This document shows, piece by piece, positions 10,036 to 18,083 of a DNA stretch of 18,223 nucleotides. The DNA comes from CAYOXX01 sp964408025 (lineage in GTDB: Bacteria; Acidobacteriota; DATKUA01): assembly GCA_964408025.1 (NCBI GenBank), contig CAYOXX010000068.1, positions 1 to 18,223 on the forward strand, in the 5' to 3' direction. Under the pieces are notes generated by a model. That model made no database searches, was not told the DNA's origin, and saw nothing but the letters and a program-made list of their open reading frames with translations. Made by a program: the position numbers and the translations under genes. Every line of letters begins with the position of its first letter. The stretch's first letter is position 1.

Positions 10036-10085
10036 GTCGCTGGTTTCCGCCGAAGGCGAACAAGCTCATCCAGCATCGCCCACCA
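10036..10085 (+). repeat. tRNA-Val-tail copy R4
   Basis: The T-stem strands and CCA tail are intact. The insert reads CGCC-GAA-GGCG, a shorter stem that can extend with TT/AA around a bulged C. It differs from R2 at five of 50 positions, all within the insert, and is followed by a T-run. Confidence 0.83.
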
Positions 10086-10137
10086 TTTTTTTAATTTGAG
10101 GCTGCGAGCCAAATCTTACCAGATGGTTATAAACAAG

Positions 10138-10172
10138 AAGCGGGGAGAGCCCTTGACTGGTCCTCCCCGCTT
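10138..10172 (-). terminator. Strong hairpin downstream of the S9 peptidase gene
   Basis: AAGCGGGGAG (10138-10147) pairs perfectly with CTCCCCGCTT (10163-10172), ten base pairs around a 15-nt loop. It lies 47 bp beyond the peptidase stop. On the minus strand it is followed by CTTGTTTATAA, a partly U-rich tract, so it probably ends the peptidase transcript. It also separates that gene from the tRNA-tail array. Confidence 0.6.
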
Positions 10173-10218
10173 TGTCCGTACTGCAGAAGTGCAAACGCAG
10201 CCGCCGGGCCGCTGTTGA

Positions 10219-12261
10219 TCACGGCTCGGGCGGGTGGCGGTAGGGTCTGGGTGTGATGTAGGTGGCCAGGTCGACCGGGATGCCGCGCAGCCAGTGGTCG
10301 AACCACTCGAGCTTGAGCCGGTAGTAGAGTGCGCGATGGATGGGCTTGCTGACGCCGTGGCCCTCGTCGGGGAACCAGACGTAGACGCTCGGCACACCGA
10401 GCTTCTGCAGGGCGGTGAAGATCTGCTCGCCCTGCTCGGTGCGGACGCGGAAGTCGTACTGGCCGTGGATGACCATCGTAGGGGTGGAGAAGTTGTCGGC
10501 GTGCCAGAGCGGGCTGTTACCGAGGTATACCTCGCGGTTGCGCCAGGGCAGGCCGCCCATGTCCTTCTCGATGAAGAACTGCTCGTCGGTGGTGCCGAAA
10601 AAGGAGACGAGGTTGGAAAGGCCGGCGACGGATACTGCGGCGGCGAAGCGGTCGGTATGGCCGATGACCCAGTTGGTCATGTAGCCGCCGAAGGAGCCGC
10701 CCATGACGCCCAGCTTCTCTGGATCGGCGACGCCGATCTCGACGACGTGGTCGACGAAGCGCATCAGGTCGCGGTAGCAGAGTCCGCCCCAGTCCTGGTT
10801 GATCTGGTCGGTGAAGAGCTGGCCGTAGCCGCGCGAGCCGCGCGGGTTGGTGAAGAGCACGGCGTAGCCGTGGTTGGCCAGTAGCTGGAACTCGAAGCTC
10901 AGCGTCGGGGTGCTCATCCCCTGCGGGCCGCCGTGGATGGAGAAGATCAGCGGGTAGCTGCGGCCCTCCTCGTAGCCGACCGGCTTGATCAGCCAGCCCT
11001 GCATGCGAACGCCGTCCTCGGCCTCGATCCAGATCTCCTCGCAGGGCTGAATCTGGTAGTCGGCGTAGAAGGCGTTGGCGTCGGTAGTCAGCCGGTTGAG
11101 CTGGCCGCCGACGAGCGTGTAGATCTCGTAGTTCTCGACGTCAGTGGCGCGCAGCATTGCGAAGCGGTCGTCGTCGACAACGGACCAGCCGCGGATAACC
11201 TGGTGGCCGGTGGTGACGTCGTGGAAGACGTCGGGCGCGGCGGCCTCGACGTAGCGGATGTTGGAGTCGCCCTCGCTGCCGGCCGTGAAGTAGATGCGGT
11301 CGCCGCCGGGGCACCAGGCGAAGGCGTTGATGTGGCGGTCGAGCGAGTCGGTGAGGTTGCGAATCTCGCCGCCCTCGCGCGGGACCACGTGGATTCTGTA
11401 GTTCTCCGCCTCGTAGTTGTACTCGTAGCTGGCGAGGTAGGCGATGCTGCCGCCGTCGGGGCTGAAGGCGGGGTTGTGGTCGGGGCCGGGATTGGTAGTC
11501 ACCTGCCGGCTCTCGCCGGAGGCGACGTCGACAACGTAGACGTTGGTGTCGATCGAGTTCCACCACTCCTCGACGCGGTTAGAGACGTAGGCGATCTCGA
11601 GCGAATCGGGACTCCAGGCCATTGAGTGGTCGCCCTCATCGGCGCACTCGCCGTCGGTGAGCTGGCGGGCCTCGCCGCCCTCGGCAGGAACGACGAAGAT
11701 CCGCTGGCGCTCGCCGTCGTCCCATACGCGGCGGTGGTAGTAACGCAGGTGCCTGATGTAGCGGACGTCGCCGAACGCCTCCTGCTCCTCGGCGGTGTAG
11801 AGTTCGCCGACATCGCTGTAGAAGGCGATCAAAGTGCCGTCGGGCGACCACGCGGGGCCGGAGGCATCGTTTCCCATATCGGTTAGCCGCCGCGCCTCGC
11901 CGCCGTCGATGTCGATGATATAGATCTGATCGCTGTCGCCATCGCGGCTCGCGGAGAAAGCGATCCGGCGCGAGTCCGGACTCCAGACGTAGTCGCTCTC
12001 CGAACCAGGGTGTGTTGTCAGCCGCCGCGCCTCGCCTCCCTCGAAGGGGATGAGGTATATATCGCTGTCGTTGGCTCCTCTCTCAGCGTCGAAGCGGGAG
12101 ATCGAGTAGGCGATCCAGTGTCCGTCGGGTGAAACCCGAGGCGTCCCGACCCTGACCAGGTTGAGGTTATCGTCGGGCGCCAACAGCGGGCTTTCCTGCG
12201 CGGCGCACAGCGCCGGCAGCAGAAGAAGCGCCAGCGCAGCAAACATCTTTCTCCCTATCAC
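10219..12261 (-). CDS. Secreted S9 family (prolyl oligopeptidase-like) serine peptidase
   Basis: A 680-residue peptidase predicted to be exported: residues 1-21 form a signal peptide ending LCAA. An N-terminal beta-propeller follows, with repeated SPDG/SPDS blades (SPDGHWIAY, SPDSRRIAF, SPDGTLIAF, SPDSLEIAY, SPDGGSIAY). The C-terminal alpha/beta-hydrolase domain starts near residue 415. The triad is Ser523 in GGSFGGY, Asp603 in YDFRVRT and His635 in DEGHGVS, with the oxyanion segment SIHGGPQG before it. The family cleaves short peptides that enter the propeller, often acyl-peptides or dipeptidyl substrates. The start is GTG 12261, with a perfect GGAGG 5 nt upstream, preferred over ATG 12246. 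Length and order are normal for S9C-type enzymes; the natural substrate is unknown. It is monocistronic by context. Confidence 0.95.
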   Translation of the reverse strand: MIGRKMFAALALLLLPALCAAQESPLLAPDDNLNLVRVGTPRVSPDGHWIAYSISRFDAERGANDSDIYLIPFEGGEARRLTTHPGSESDYVWSPDSRRIAFSASRDGDSDQIYIIDIDGGEARRLTDMGNDASGPAWSPDGTLIAFYSDVGELYTAEEQEAFGDVRYIRHLRYYHRRVWDDGERQRIFVVPAEGGEARQLTDGECADEGDHSMAWSPDSLEIAYVSNRVEEWWNSIDTNVYVVDVASGESRQVTTNPGPDHNPAFSPDGGSIAYLASYEYNYEAENYRIHVVPREGGEIRNLTDSLDRHINAFAWCPGGDRIYFTAGSEGDSNIRYVEAAAPDVFHDVTTGHQVIRGWSVVDDDRFAMLRATDVENYEIYTLVGGQLNRLTTDANAFYADYQIQPCEEIWIEAEDGVRMQGWLIKPVGYEEGRSYPLIFSIHGGPQGMSTPTLSFEFQLLANHGYAVLFTNPRGSRGYGQLFTDQINQDWGGLCYRDLMRFVDHVVEIGVADPEKLGVMGGSFGGYMTNWVIGHTDRFAAAVSVAGLSNLVSFFGTTDEQFFIEKDMGGLPWRNREVYLGNSPLWHADNFSTPTMVIHGQYDFRVRTEQGEQIFTALQKLGVPSVYVWFPDEGHGVSKPIHRALYYRLKLEWFDHWLRGIPVDLATYITPRPYRHPPEP

Positions 12262-12396
12262 TTTGTCCTCCTTTTATGCGAATGTTGAGAATGTCCCCTA
12301 TACAGGTCCATGCTAACTGTTCCACCGTCGAGCTTCAATAGTTTCGCGTGCGGTAGACGCCCTTGCCGAAAGCGGCACCGTGATCTAGACTCGCCA

Positions 12397-12434
12397 GGAA
12401 TCTGCCGGCTGGAGATTAAATCTGCCAGGATTCC
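12397..12434. other. Inverted repeat before the small membrane protein gene
   Basis: GGAATC (12397-12402) pairs with GATTCC (12429-12434), enclosing a second palindrome AGATTAAATCT (12413-12423). It ends exactly at the possible GTG start of the next gene, so it could affect initiation. Low certainty. Confidence 0.25.
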
Positions 12435-12851
12435 GTGAATCTTTTTTCGGGGGTTGGAGCGATGCGCACCATCGGAAACTTCTTCGTGCTGCTGGCCGTG
12501 GCCAGCCTGGTTCTGGGCGCAGCCACGGGGATGATGACCTACTCGACCGCAGTGCGGATGTTAGGCGACTTCAACCGGGGTCGCGACCTCGTCGACGATC
12601 TTGCCGAGGACGTAGACAGGGTTCTGAGCGATTACCAGGAAGGGCGGACAACCGATATCCACGACGAAGAGATCGAGGAAATCATGGAGAGCATCGACGA
12701 CGGCCGCAGAGAGGTGGGGGACCTGAAGGACCGGATAATCGAAGAGGCGACCAACTCGGTCGGTGTCGCCTTCACCTGCCTGATATCGCTGGTCCTCTCC
12801 GGCTGGCTCTTCGGCCTCGGGATTCTGTTCAGATCCGCGTCGCGCGGGTAA
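12435..12851 (+). CDS. Small hypothetical protein with two transmembrane helices
   Basis: A 138-residue product from GTG 12435 (AGGA 4 nt upstream), or 129 residues from ATG 12462. In the latter GGAG lies only 2 nt from the ATG, so the GTG is slightly favoured. Helix 1 is at about 13-35. A strongly acidic helical stretch follows (about 45-103, rich in Asp and Glu, with possible coiled-coil character), and helix 2 is at about 108-132. The charged middle would lie on one side of the membrane with both termini on the other. No family is recognised. It stands alone between the divergent S9 peptidase gene and an AT-rich repeat stretch. Coding status is supported by the clear hydrophobic-charged-hydrophobic layout. 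Confidence 0.6.
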   Translation: MNLFSGVGAMRTIGNFFVLLAVASLVLGAATGMMTYSTAVRMLGDFNRGRDLVDDLAEDVDRVLSDYQEGRTTDIHDEEIEEIMESIDDGRREVGDLKDRIIEEATNSVGVAFTCLISLVLSGWLFGLGILFRSASRG

Positions 12852-13187
12852 GATATAGAGATAGATACGTATTTTCTAACTATCTAAAAACAAAGCACTT
12901 GCAGACAATAATAGATACTGTTGAAAAACTCGAGGTAGCGTCGGGATGAATTTATCCGCTGAAGCGTAGCGAAGGCGGAGCCCGACTGATTGTACACTAG
13001 CGTAATGACGGTTCCCGTCTTCGACGGGAGTAGGCGGACTAAAGTCCGCCGCTACAGTGTTTTGCGAGTAGACTGCTGCTCTTCGGATTGCATGCACTGA
13101 TGTATCTCAATCTGGCGGTTGCGGTAAAAATAGTTAAAATAAATTCATAACAGGAATTTATCAACACTCTCTAACAAATGCCTTTTA
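12852..13187. other. Gene-free AT-rich stretch with inverted repeats
   Basis: No credible gene is seen in these 336 bp, which are much lower in GC than the flanking genes. The stretch contains AGATAG/CTATCT (12859-12885) and the nested hairpin cluster at 12935-13055. The remainder (13056-13187) shows nothing recognisable. Confidence 0.6.
12935..13055. repeat. Nested hairpin cluster (REP-like or cruciform element)
   Basis: An outer pair GTAGC (12935-12939)/GCTAC (13051-13055) encloses three helices. The first is GTCGGG (12940-12945) with CCCGAC (12981-12986), carrying an inner TCCGC/GCGGA (12955-12959, 12975-12979). The second is TCCCGTC-TTC-GACGGGA (13013-13029). The third is GGCGGACT-AA-AGTCCGCC (13033-13050). 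The last two are perfect. The layout resembles repetitive extragenic palindromes or a non-autonomous element. No transposase is nearby. Confidence 0.6.
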
Positions 13188-14128
<941 letters not shown>

Positions 14129-14129
<1 letters not shown>

Positions 14130-14980
14130 CAGCTTTCCTCGGGACGGAGGCCGAGAAGGAGGTCGTCGTAGATCTCGGGTCGGCGGTCGCGCAGGAACGG
14201 CCAGACCTGCCGGGCCCGGTCGATGGCCTCGAGTTCGAGGTCCGCCACCAGCAGGTCATCGCCGTCGGAATCGGACCGGGCGACGACCGACCCGTCGGGC
14301 GCGGCGACGAAGCTGCGGCCCGCGAAGAGGAGCCCGCCGTCTGGCCCGGCGCGGTTGACCAGGGCCACGAAGACGCCGTTGGCCAGCGCCGCCGCCTGCA
14401 TCTCGGCCTCGAGCACCTGCCCGGCCTCGTCGCGCGTGGTCGCCGTTTGGACGACGATCACCTCCACCCCGCGCAGCGTCAGGATACGCATCACTTCGGG
14501 GTAGTGGCGGTCGTAGCAGACGCAGGGAGCAACCCTCGCTCCGGCGAGGTTGAAGACCGGGTAGTCGGTCTCCCCCGGCCAGTAGTAGAACTTCTCGTGG
14601 AAGCCCGGCGTCTCGCAGATGTGCATCATGTGAGCGACGCCGAGTAAACGGCCCTCGGGATCGAGCGCGGCCGTGGCGTCGAAGTATTGGCCCCGCTCTC
14701 CCCGCTGGAAGAGGTTGATGAGCAGGCCGATGCTGTGCCGCCGCGCCGCGTCGGCGAAGCGCTCGCTGGTTGGGCCGGGGACTCCTTCAGCCCAGCCGAA
14801 GTACTTCACGTCGGTCGGATATTGGGGGAAGAACGGCTCGAAGGCCATCTCGGGGAAGGCGACAAGGGCGGCGCCGGCCCCGGCGGCCTCCTCGATTATC
14901 CGCTCCGCCTTCGCCCTGTTGGCCTCCCGGTCCTCGCCCGCAGTAACCTGGGCCAGGGCGACTTTACAGCGGGTGCTCAC
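14129..14980 (-). CDS. Carbon-nitrogen hydrolase (nitrilase superfamily; N-carbamoylputrescine amidase/beta-ureidopropionase-like)
   Basis: A 283-residue amidase with the Glu-Lys-Cys triad of the superfamily: Glu44 in AFPEMAF, Lys130 in PGFHEKFYYWPG and Cys155 in VCYDRHYPE. The segment MMHICETPGFHEKFYYWPGETDYPVF resembles AguB-type N-carbamoylputrescine amidases and beta-ureidopropionases, which release CO2 and ammonia from N-carbamoyl amines. Exact substrate uncertain. The start is GTG 14980: it gives the normal N-terminus (CKVALAQVTAG), lies 4 nt after the stop of the crotonase gene, and has GGGGAAG 7 nt upstream. An in-frame extension to 15085 runs inside the crotonase gene and is rejected. 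It is the middle gene of the operon with crotonase and the HDAC-like deacetylase. Confidence 0.9.
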
Positions 14981-14984
14981 GGCC

Positions 14985-15767
14985 TCACTTCCCCTTGAAC
15001 TCCGGCTTCCTCTTCTCCAGGAAAGCCTTGGTGCCCTCGCTCCAGTCTTCGGTGGCGGCGCAGAGGCCGAACAGATCGGCCTCAAGGCTCAGCCCGGCCG
15101 CCAGGTCCATCTCCAGCCCGCGGTTGATCGCCTCGATGGCCAGCGCCACCGCCCGCGGGCCCTGGTCGAGGATCGCCCCCAGCAGCTTCTCGGCCTCGGG
15201 CATCAGCTCCGCGGCGGGCACCACCTTGTTAACGAGGCCGATACGGTAGGCCTCCTCGGCGCCGACCATGCCGCCGCTGAGGCAGAGCTCCATAGCGCGG
15301 CCCTTGCCGACGATGCGTGCCAGGCGCTGCGTGCCGCCGAATCCGGGGATGACGCCCAGCTTAACCTCCGGCTGCCCGAAGCGGGCGGAGTCGGCCACGA
15401 CGCGCATGTGGCATGCCAGCGCCAGCTCGCAGCCGCCGCCGAGGGCGAAGCCGTTGACGGCTGCCACCACCGGCTTGGGCAGCCCCTCGATCAGCGACAA
15501 AACGTGCTGGCCGCGGCGGGAGTACAACACCGCCGCGGCCGGATCGAGCGCCTGCAGCTCGCTGATGTCGGCGCCGGCGACGAACGCCTTCTCCCCAGCC
15601 CCGGTGACTATGACACCGGCGATGCCGTCGTCGTGCCGGAAGTCGAGGAATGCCTTGCGCAGCTCGTCGATAGTCTCCACGTTGAGGGCGTTCAGCACCT
15701 TCGGCCGGTAAATGGTGAGGATGGCAATCCGATCGCGCTTCTCGACAGTGATATTGCTGTACTCCAT
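14985..15767 (-). CDS. Enoyl-CoA hydratase/isomerase family protein (crotonase)
   Basis: A 260-residue hydratase that adds water to 2-enoyl-CoA, cytoplasmic and normally hexameric. The oxyanion-hole segments are VAGADISEL (63-71) and NGFALGGGCELALACH (105-120). Both catalytic glutamates of true hydratases are present, Glu114 in GGCEL and Glu134 in GQPEVKLGVIPGFGGTQRL. The C-terminal helix ends KAFLEKRKPEFKGK, as in short-chain enoyl-CoA hydratases. Start ATG 15767 has AGGAGG 6 nt upstream. It is the first gene of the operon with the amidase and deacetylase, driven by the promoter at 15810-15838. No other beta-oxidation gene is in view, so the pathway (fatty acid, amino acid or butyrate type) is open. 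Confidence 0.94.
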   Translation of the reverse strand: MEYSNITVEKRDRIAILTIYRPKVLNALNVETIDELRKAFLDFRHDDGIAGVIVTGAGEKAFVAGADISELQALDPAAAVLYSRRGQHVLSLIEGLPKPVVAAVNGFALGGGCELALACHMRVVADSARFGQPEVKLGVIPGFGGTQRLARIVGKGRAMELCLSGGMVGAEEAYRIGLVNKVVPAAELMPEAEKLLGAILDQGPRAVALAIEAINRGLEMDLAAGLSLEADLFGLCAATEDWSEGTKAFLEKRKPEFKGK

Positions 15768-15809
15768 GACCCCCCTCCTGCCTGAGAACGGATGCGTTAG
15801 ACGGCGCCA

Positions 15810-15838
15810 GAGATAGCATAGGGTCGGGGGGGTGTCAA
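15810..15838 (-). promoter_or_regulatory. Promoter of the crotonase operon
   Basis: On the minus strand a perfect TTGACA (15833-15838) and TATCTC (15810-15815, 4/6) are 17 bp apart. This predicts a start near 15803 and a leader of about 36 nt. A run of C residues fills the spacer. Confidence 0.5.
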
Positions 15839-15870
15839 ACTACCGCGCCTTTCCCGGGCGGAGACCGATA

Positions 15871-15879
15871 TGGTATTAT
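15871..15879 (+). promoter_or_regulatory. Possible extended -10 promoter of moeA
   Basis: TGGTATTAT fits the TGnTATAAT extended -10 pattern with one mismatch; no good -35 is visible. If used, transcription begins near 15886, which favours the moeA start at ATG 15903 rather than 15870. Confidence 0.3.
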
Positions 15880-15902
15880 CCGCCGTCGAACACGGGTCGA
15901 GA

Positions 15903-17131
15903 ATGATCTCCTTCAGCAAAGCACAGCGGCGCCTGGTGGGGGCGATGAAACCGCTTCCTGCGGTCGAAATGGATCTGCGTCAGGCACTGGGTCTGGTCAC
16001 GACGGAGGATGTGGTGGCCGACAGGGATCTGCCGCCGTTCGACCGCGCCACGATGGACGGCTACGCCGTGGTCGCTGCCGACACCGAGGGCGCCCCGGTC
16101 CGCCTGGAGCTGGCCGGCGAGTCGCTGCCGGGCCACGAGCCGGATTTCGGAGTTGGGCGAGGGCGCGCTGCGCGGATCGCGACGGGGGCGCCGCTGCCGC
16201 CCGGAGCCGACGCGGTTCAGGTGGTCGAGGTTTGCCGCGAGGATGGCGGGTTCGTCGAGTTAGACGAGGCGGTTGAGGCGGGTGAGAACGTGGCACCGCA
16301 AGGAGAGGACGCGCGGGCAGGCGACGTCGTCCTCGCCGCCGGGATGCGGGTGACGCCGGCGGCGCTGGCGGCCCTGGCCTCGGTAGGCAAGACCAGTCTG
16401 CGGGTGGGGCGCCGCCCGCTGGNNNNNNNNNNCTGGTGGCCATCGCCTCGACCGGTGGCGAGGTGATACCGGCCGGCGGCAGCCCGACAGCGACCCAGAT
16501 CCGCGACGCCAACGGGACGTCGCTGGCGGCCCGCCTGGGCCGGGCGGGCGCCGAGGTGCGCAGCCTCGGAATCTTTGCGGACAAGAGGGCGGAGATCGAC
16601 CGGCTGCTGCGGGATGTGAGGGATGCCGACCTGCTGGTGCTGACCGGCGGCATCTCGATGAGCCGCCACGACCTCGTCGGGGAAGTTCTGGAGGAAGCGG
16701 GCGCGGAAGTCGTCTTCTCCAAGGTGGCGATCAGGCCCGGCAAGCCGACGACCGCGGCGGTTCTGAACGGCCGGCCGATCCTCGCGCTGCCGGGCAACCC
16801 GGTGAGCTGCCTGGTGACGGCGGAGCTGTTCGCGGTGCCGGCGCTGAGGGCGCTGATGGGATTCCCCGAACCGATCGCGCCGCCGCTGCGGGCGGAGCTG
16901 AAGGGCAGGATCGAGGCGGACGCCAACCGCACGCTGCTCCATCCGGCGCGGCTGGATATCGAGCACGGGATCCCGGCGGTCAGACCGCTGCGCTTCAACA
17001 GCAGCGGCGACTTCGTCGGCTTCGCCACGGCGGGCGCACTGGTGGTCGTGCCGCCCGAGGCCGGGTGCTACGACGAGGCGGCCATCGTCGACGCGATACC
17101 ACTGGAGTGGGGCGGATGGGGAAACGGTTGA
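15903..17131 (+). CDS. moeA: Molybdopterin molybdenumtransferase MoeA (reading frame split by an N gap)
   Basis: Inserts molybdenum into adenylylated molybdopterin, the last step of cofactor synthesis. Motifs in order: MISFSKAQRRL start, PPFDRATMDGYAV (44-56, with Asp52 of MDGYA), RIATGAPLPPGADAV, then after the gap VAIASTGGEV, VLTGGISMSRHDLV, IRPGKPT and LPGNPVSC. Ten Ns at 16423-16432 shift the frame. The flanks both carry CTGG; collapsing them restores RRPLVAIASTGGEV and a 404-residue protein, the usual size (E. coli MoeA has 411). ATG 15903 matches the family N-terminus; ATG 15870, with GGAG 6 nt upstream, would add 11 residues and cannot be excluded. The stop overlaps moaC by 16 nt. Confidence 0.92.
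16423..16432. other. Assembly gap of 10 Ns inside moeA
   Basis: The bases before the gap end GCCCGCTGG and the bases after begin CTGGTGGCC. The shared CTGG suggests two contigs that really overlap by 4 bp and were joined with a placeholder gap. Confidence 0.9.
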
Positions 17132-17595
17132 GCCACCTTGACGCCGAGGGGGCGGCCCGCATGGTGGACGTTTCCGCCAAGGCGGTCACGGAGCGCCAGG
17201 CCACGGCCAGCGCCAAGGTGGCGATGGGGACCGAGACCCTGCGGCTGGTGCGCGGAGGAAAGGTTGCCAAGGGCGACGTGCTGGCCACCGCAAGGCTGGC
17301 CGGAATTACAGCCGCCAAGCGGACGGCGGACCTGATACCGCTCTGCCACCCGCTGCCGCTGGACGAGGTGGCGGTCGAGCTGGAGTTCGAGGAAGGGGGC
17401 ATCGCGATCGCTGCCAGGGTGAAGGCGACGGCCAGGACCGGCGTCGAGATGGAGGCGCTGACGGCGGCCTGCGTCGCCGCGCTGACGGTCTACGACATGT
17501 GCAAGGCGCTGGACCGTGGGATCGCGATCGGCCCCGTGAGGCTGGAGCGCAAGAGCGGCGGCGCCGGCGGCACCTTCGAAAGGGGTACCTCTTGA
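17116..17595 (+). CDS. moaC: Cyclic pyranopterin monophosphate synthase MoaC
   Basis: A 159-residue protein (E. coli MoaC has 161) that converts the 3',8-cyclo-GTP product of MoaA into cyclic pyranopterin monophosphate. Motifs: LSHLDAEGAARMVDVS (5-20), KGDVLATARLAGI (52-64), AAKRTADLIPLCHPLPL (66-82, with His78 and Lys68), TARTGVEMEALTA (105-117) and YDMCKALDRG (126-135, with Asp127 and Lys130). All match the catalytic set. ATG 17116 is chosen for GGAG 8 nt upstream and for the normal N-terminus. It begins inside moeA and its TGA overlaps the TTG of mogA, so all three are coupled. MoaA, MoaD and MoaE are not in the window. Confidence 0.95.
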   Translation: MGKRLSHLDAEGAARMVDVSAKAVTERQATASAKVAMGTETLRLVRGGKVAKGDVLATARLAGITAAKRTADLIPLCHPLPLDEVAVELEFEEGGIAIAARVKATARTGVEMEALTAACVAALTVYDMCKALDRGIAIGPVRLERKSGGAGGTFERGTS

Positions 17596-18083
17596 GCGAT
17601 CGGCAGTTCGGGGCGGTGGTCGTGACTGTCTCCGATTCGGCATCGAGGGGCACCAGGGACGACCTCTCCGGTCCCGCCGCCGCCCGCCTGCTCGAGGAGT
17701 CGGGCATCGGTGTGCTCCAGCGGCTGATCATCCCCGACGAGCTCGAGCGGATCAAAACTACGCTCGTCGAGCAGTGCGACCGGGAAGACGTCGACCTGGT
17801 GGTCACCAGCGGCGGCACCGGATTCAGCCCGCACGACGTGACGCCCGAGGCAACACTGGCGGTCATCGAGCGCCAGGCCAACAGCCTCGCAGAGCTGATG
17901 CGCGCCAGGGCCTCCGGCGACGACCCGCGGTCGGCGCTGTCCAGGGGCATCGCCGGCATACGCGCGGAGACGCTGATCGTCAACCTGCCGGGATCTCCGA
18001 GCGCCGTCGAGGAGAGCCTGAAGATCCTGATACCGATTCTGAATCACGCCCTGCTGCTGATCGGGGGCGGCGAACCGCACTGA
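17592..18083 (+). CDS. mogA: Molybdopterin adenylyltransferase (MogA/MoaB family)
   Basis: A 163-residue protein that adenylylates molybdopterin so that MoeA can insert molybdenum. Motifs: VVTVSDSASRGTRDDLSGP (about 9-27), VTSGGTGFSPHDVTPEAT (about 74-91) and NLPGSPSAVEESL near the C-terminus. These are the MPT-binding and catalytic segments of the family. The start is TTG 17592, supported by AGGGG 6 nt upstream and by the 4-nt TTGA overlap with the moaC stop; no ATG lies at the domain start. MogA and MoaB cannot be fully separated by eye, but the pairing with moeA fits the adenylyltransferase role. It is the last gene of the moeA-moaC-mogA run; the 140 bp that follow hold only a small TGGCA/TGCCA hairpin. 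Confidence 0.92.
   Translation: MSDRQFGAVVVTVSDSASRGTRDDLSGPAAARLLEESGIGVLQRLIIPDELERIKTTLVEQCDREDVDLVVTSGGTGFSPHDVTPEATLAVIERQANSLAELMRARASGDDPRSALSRGIAGIRAETLIVNLPGSPSAVEESLKILIPILNHALLLIGGGEPH

Larger units (their letters stand above)
9610..10085 (+). repeat. Tandem array of tRNA-Val-tail repeats (two 238-239 bp units, four tail copies)
   Basis: Directly behind the tRNA lie two tandem units (9610-9847 and 9848-10085). Each consists of a long spacer (about 110 bp), a 50-bp tRNA-tail copy, a short 29-bp spacer and a second tail copy. The first 40 bp of the long spacers are identical (9612-9651 and 9851-9890) and the rest has diverged. All four spacers begin with TTTTGTAC. Each tail copy keeps the T-stem strands GCTGG and CCAGC and the 3' acceptor strand with CCA, but replaces the middle of the T-loop with a 22-nt insert that mostly forms a hairpin. 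No 5' acceptor strand is present, so the copies are not tRNAs. Known parallels are the tRNA-tail repeats behind E. coli tyrT and att sites left in tRNA 3' ends; neither explains the T-loop insert. Confidence 0.85.

Noticed and set aside
9610..10085. CRISPR array
   Set aside because: Spacers are of two fixed, related kinds (about 110 and 29 bp), copies derive from the adjacent tRNA, and no cas gene is present.
9719..10085. Additional tRNA genes in the tail copies
   Set aside because: Only the T-stem strands and 3' acceptor strand are present; the 5' acceptor strand, D-arm and anticodon arm are missing.
9709..10218. Short open frames on both strands across the tRNA-tail array
   Set aside because: They are low-complexity translations of the repeats themselves, lack ribosome sites and overlap each other; a tyrT-like basic peptide is conceivable but unsupported.
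14981..15085. N-terminal extension of the carbon-nitrogen hydrolase to 15085
   Set aside because: It lies inside the crotonase coding region; GTG 14980 gives the normal N-terminus and has a ribosome site.
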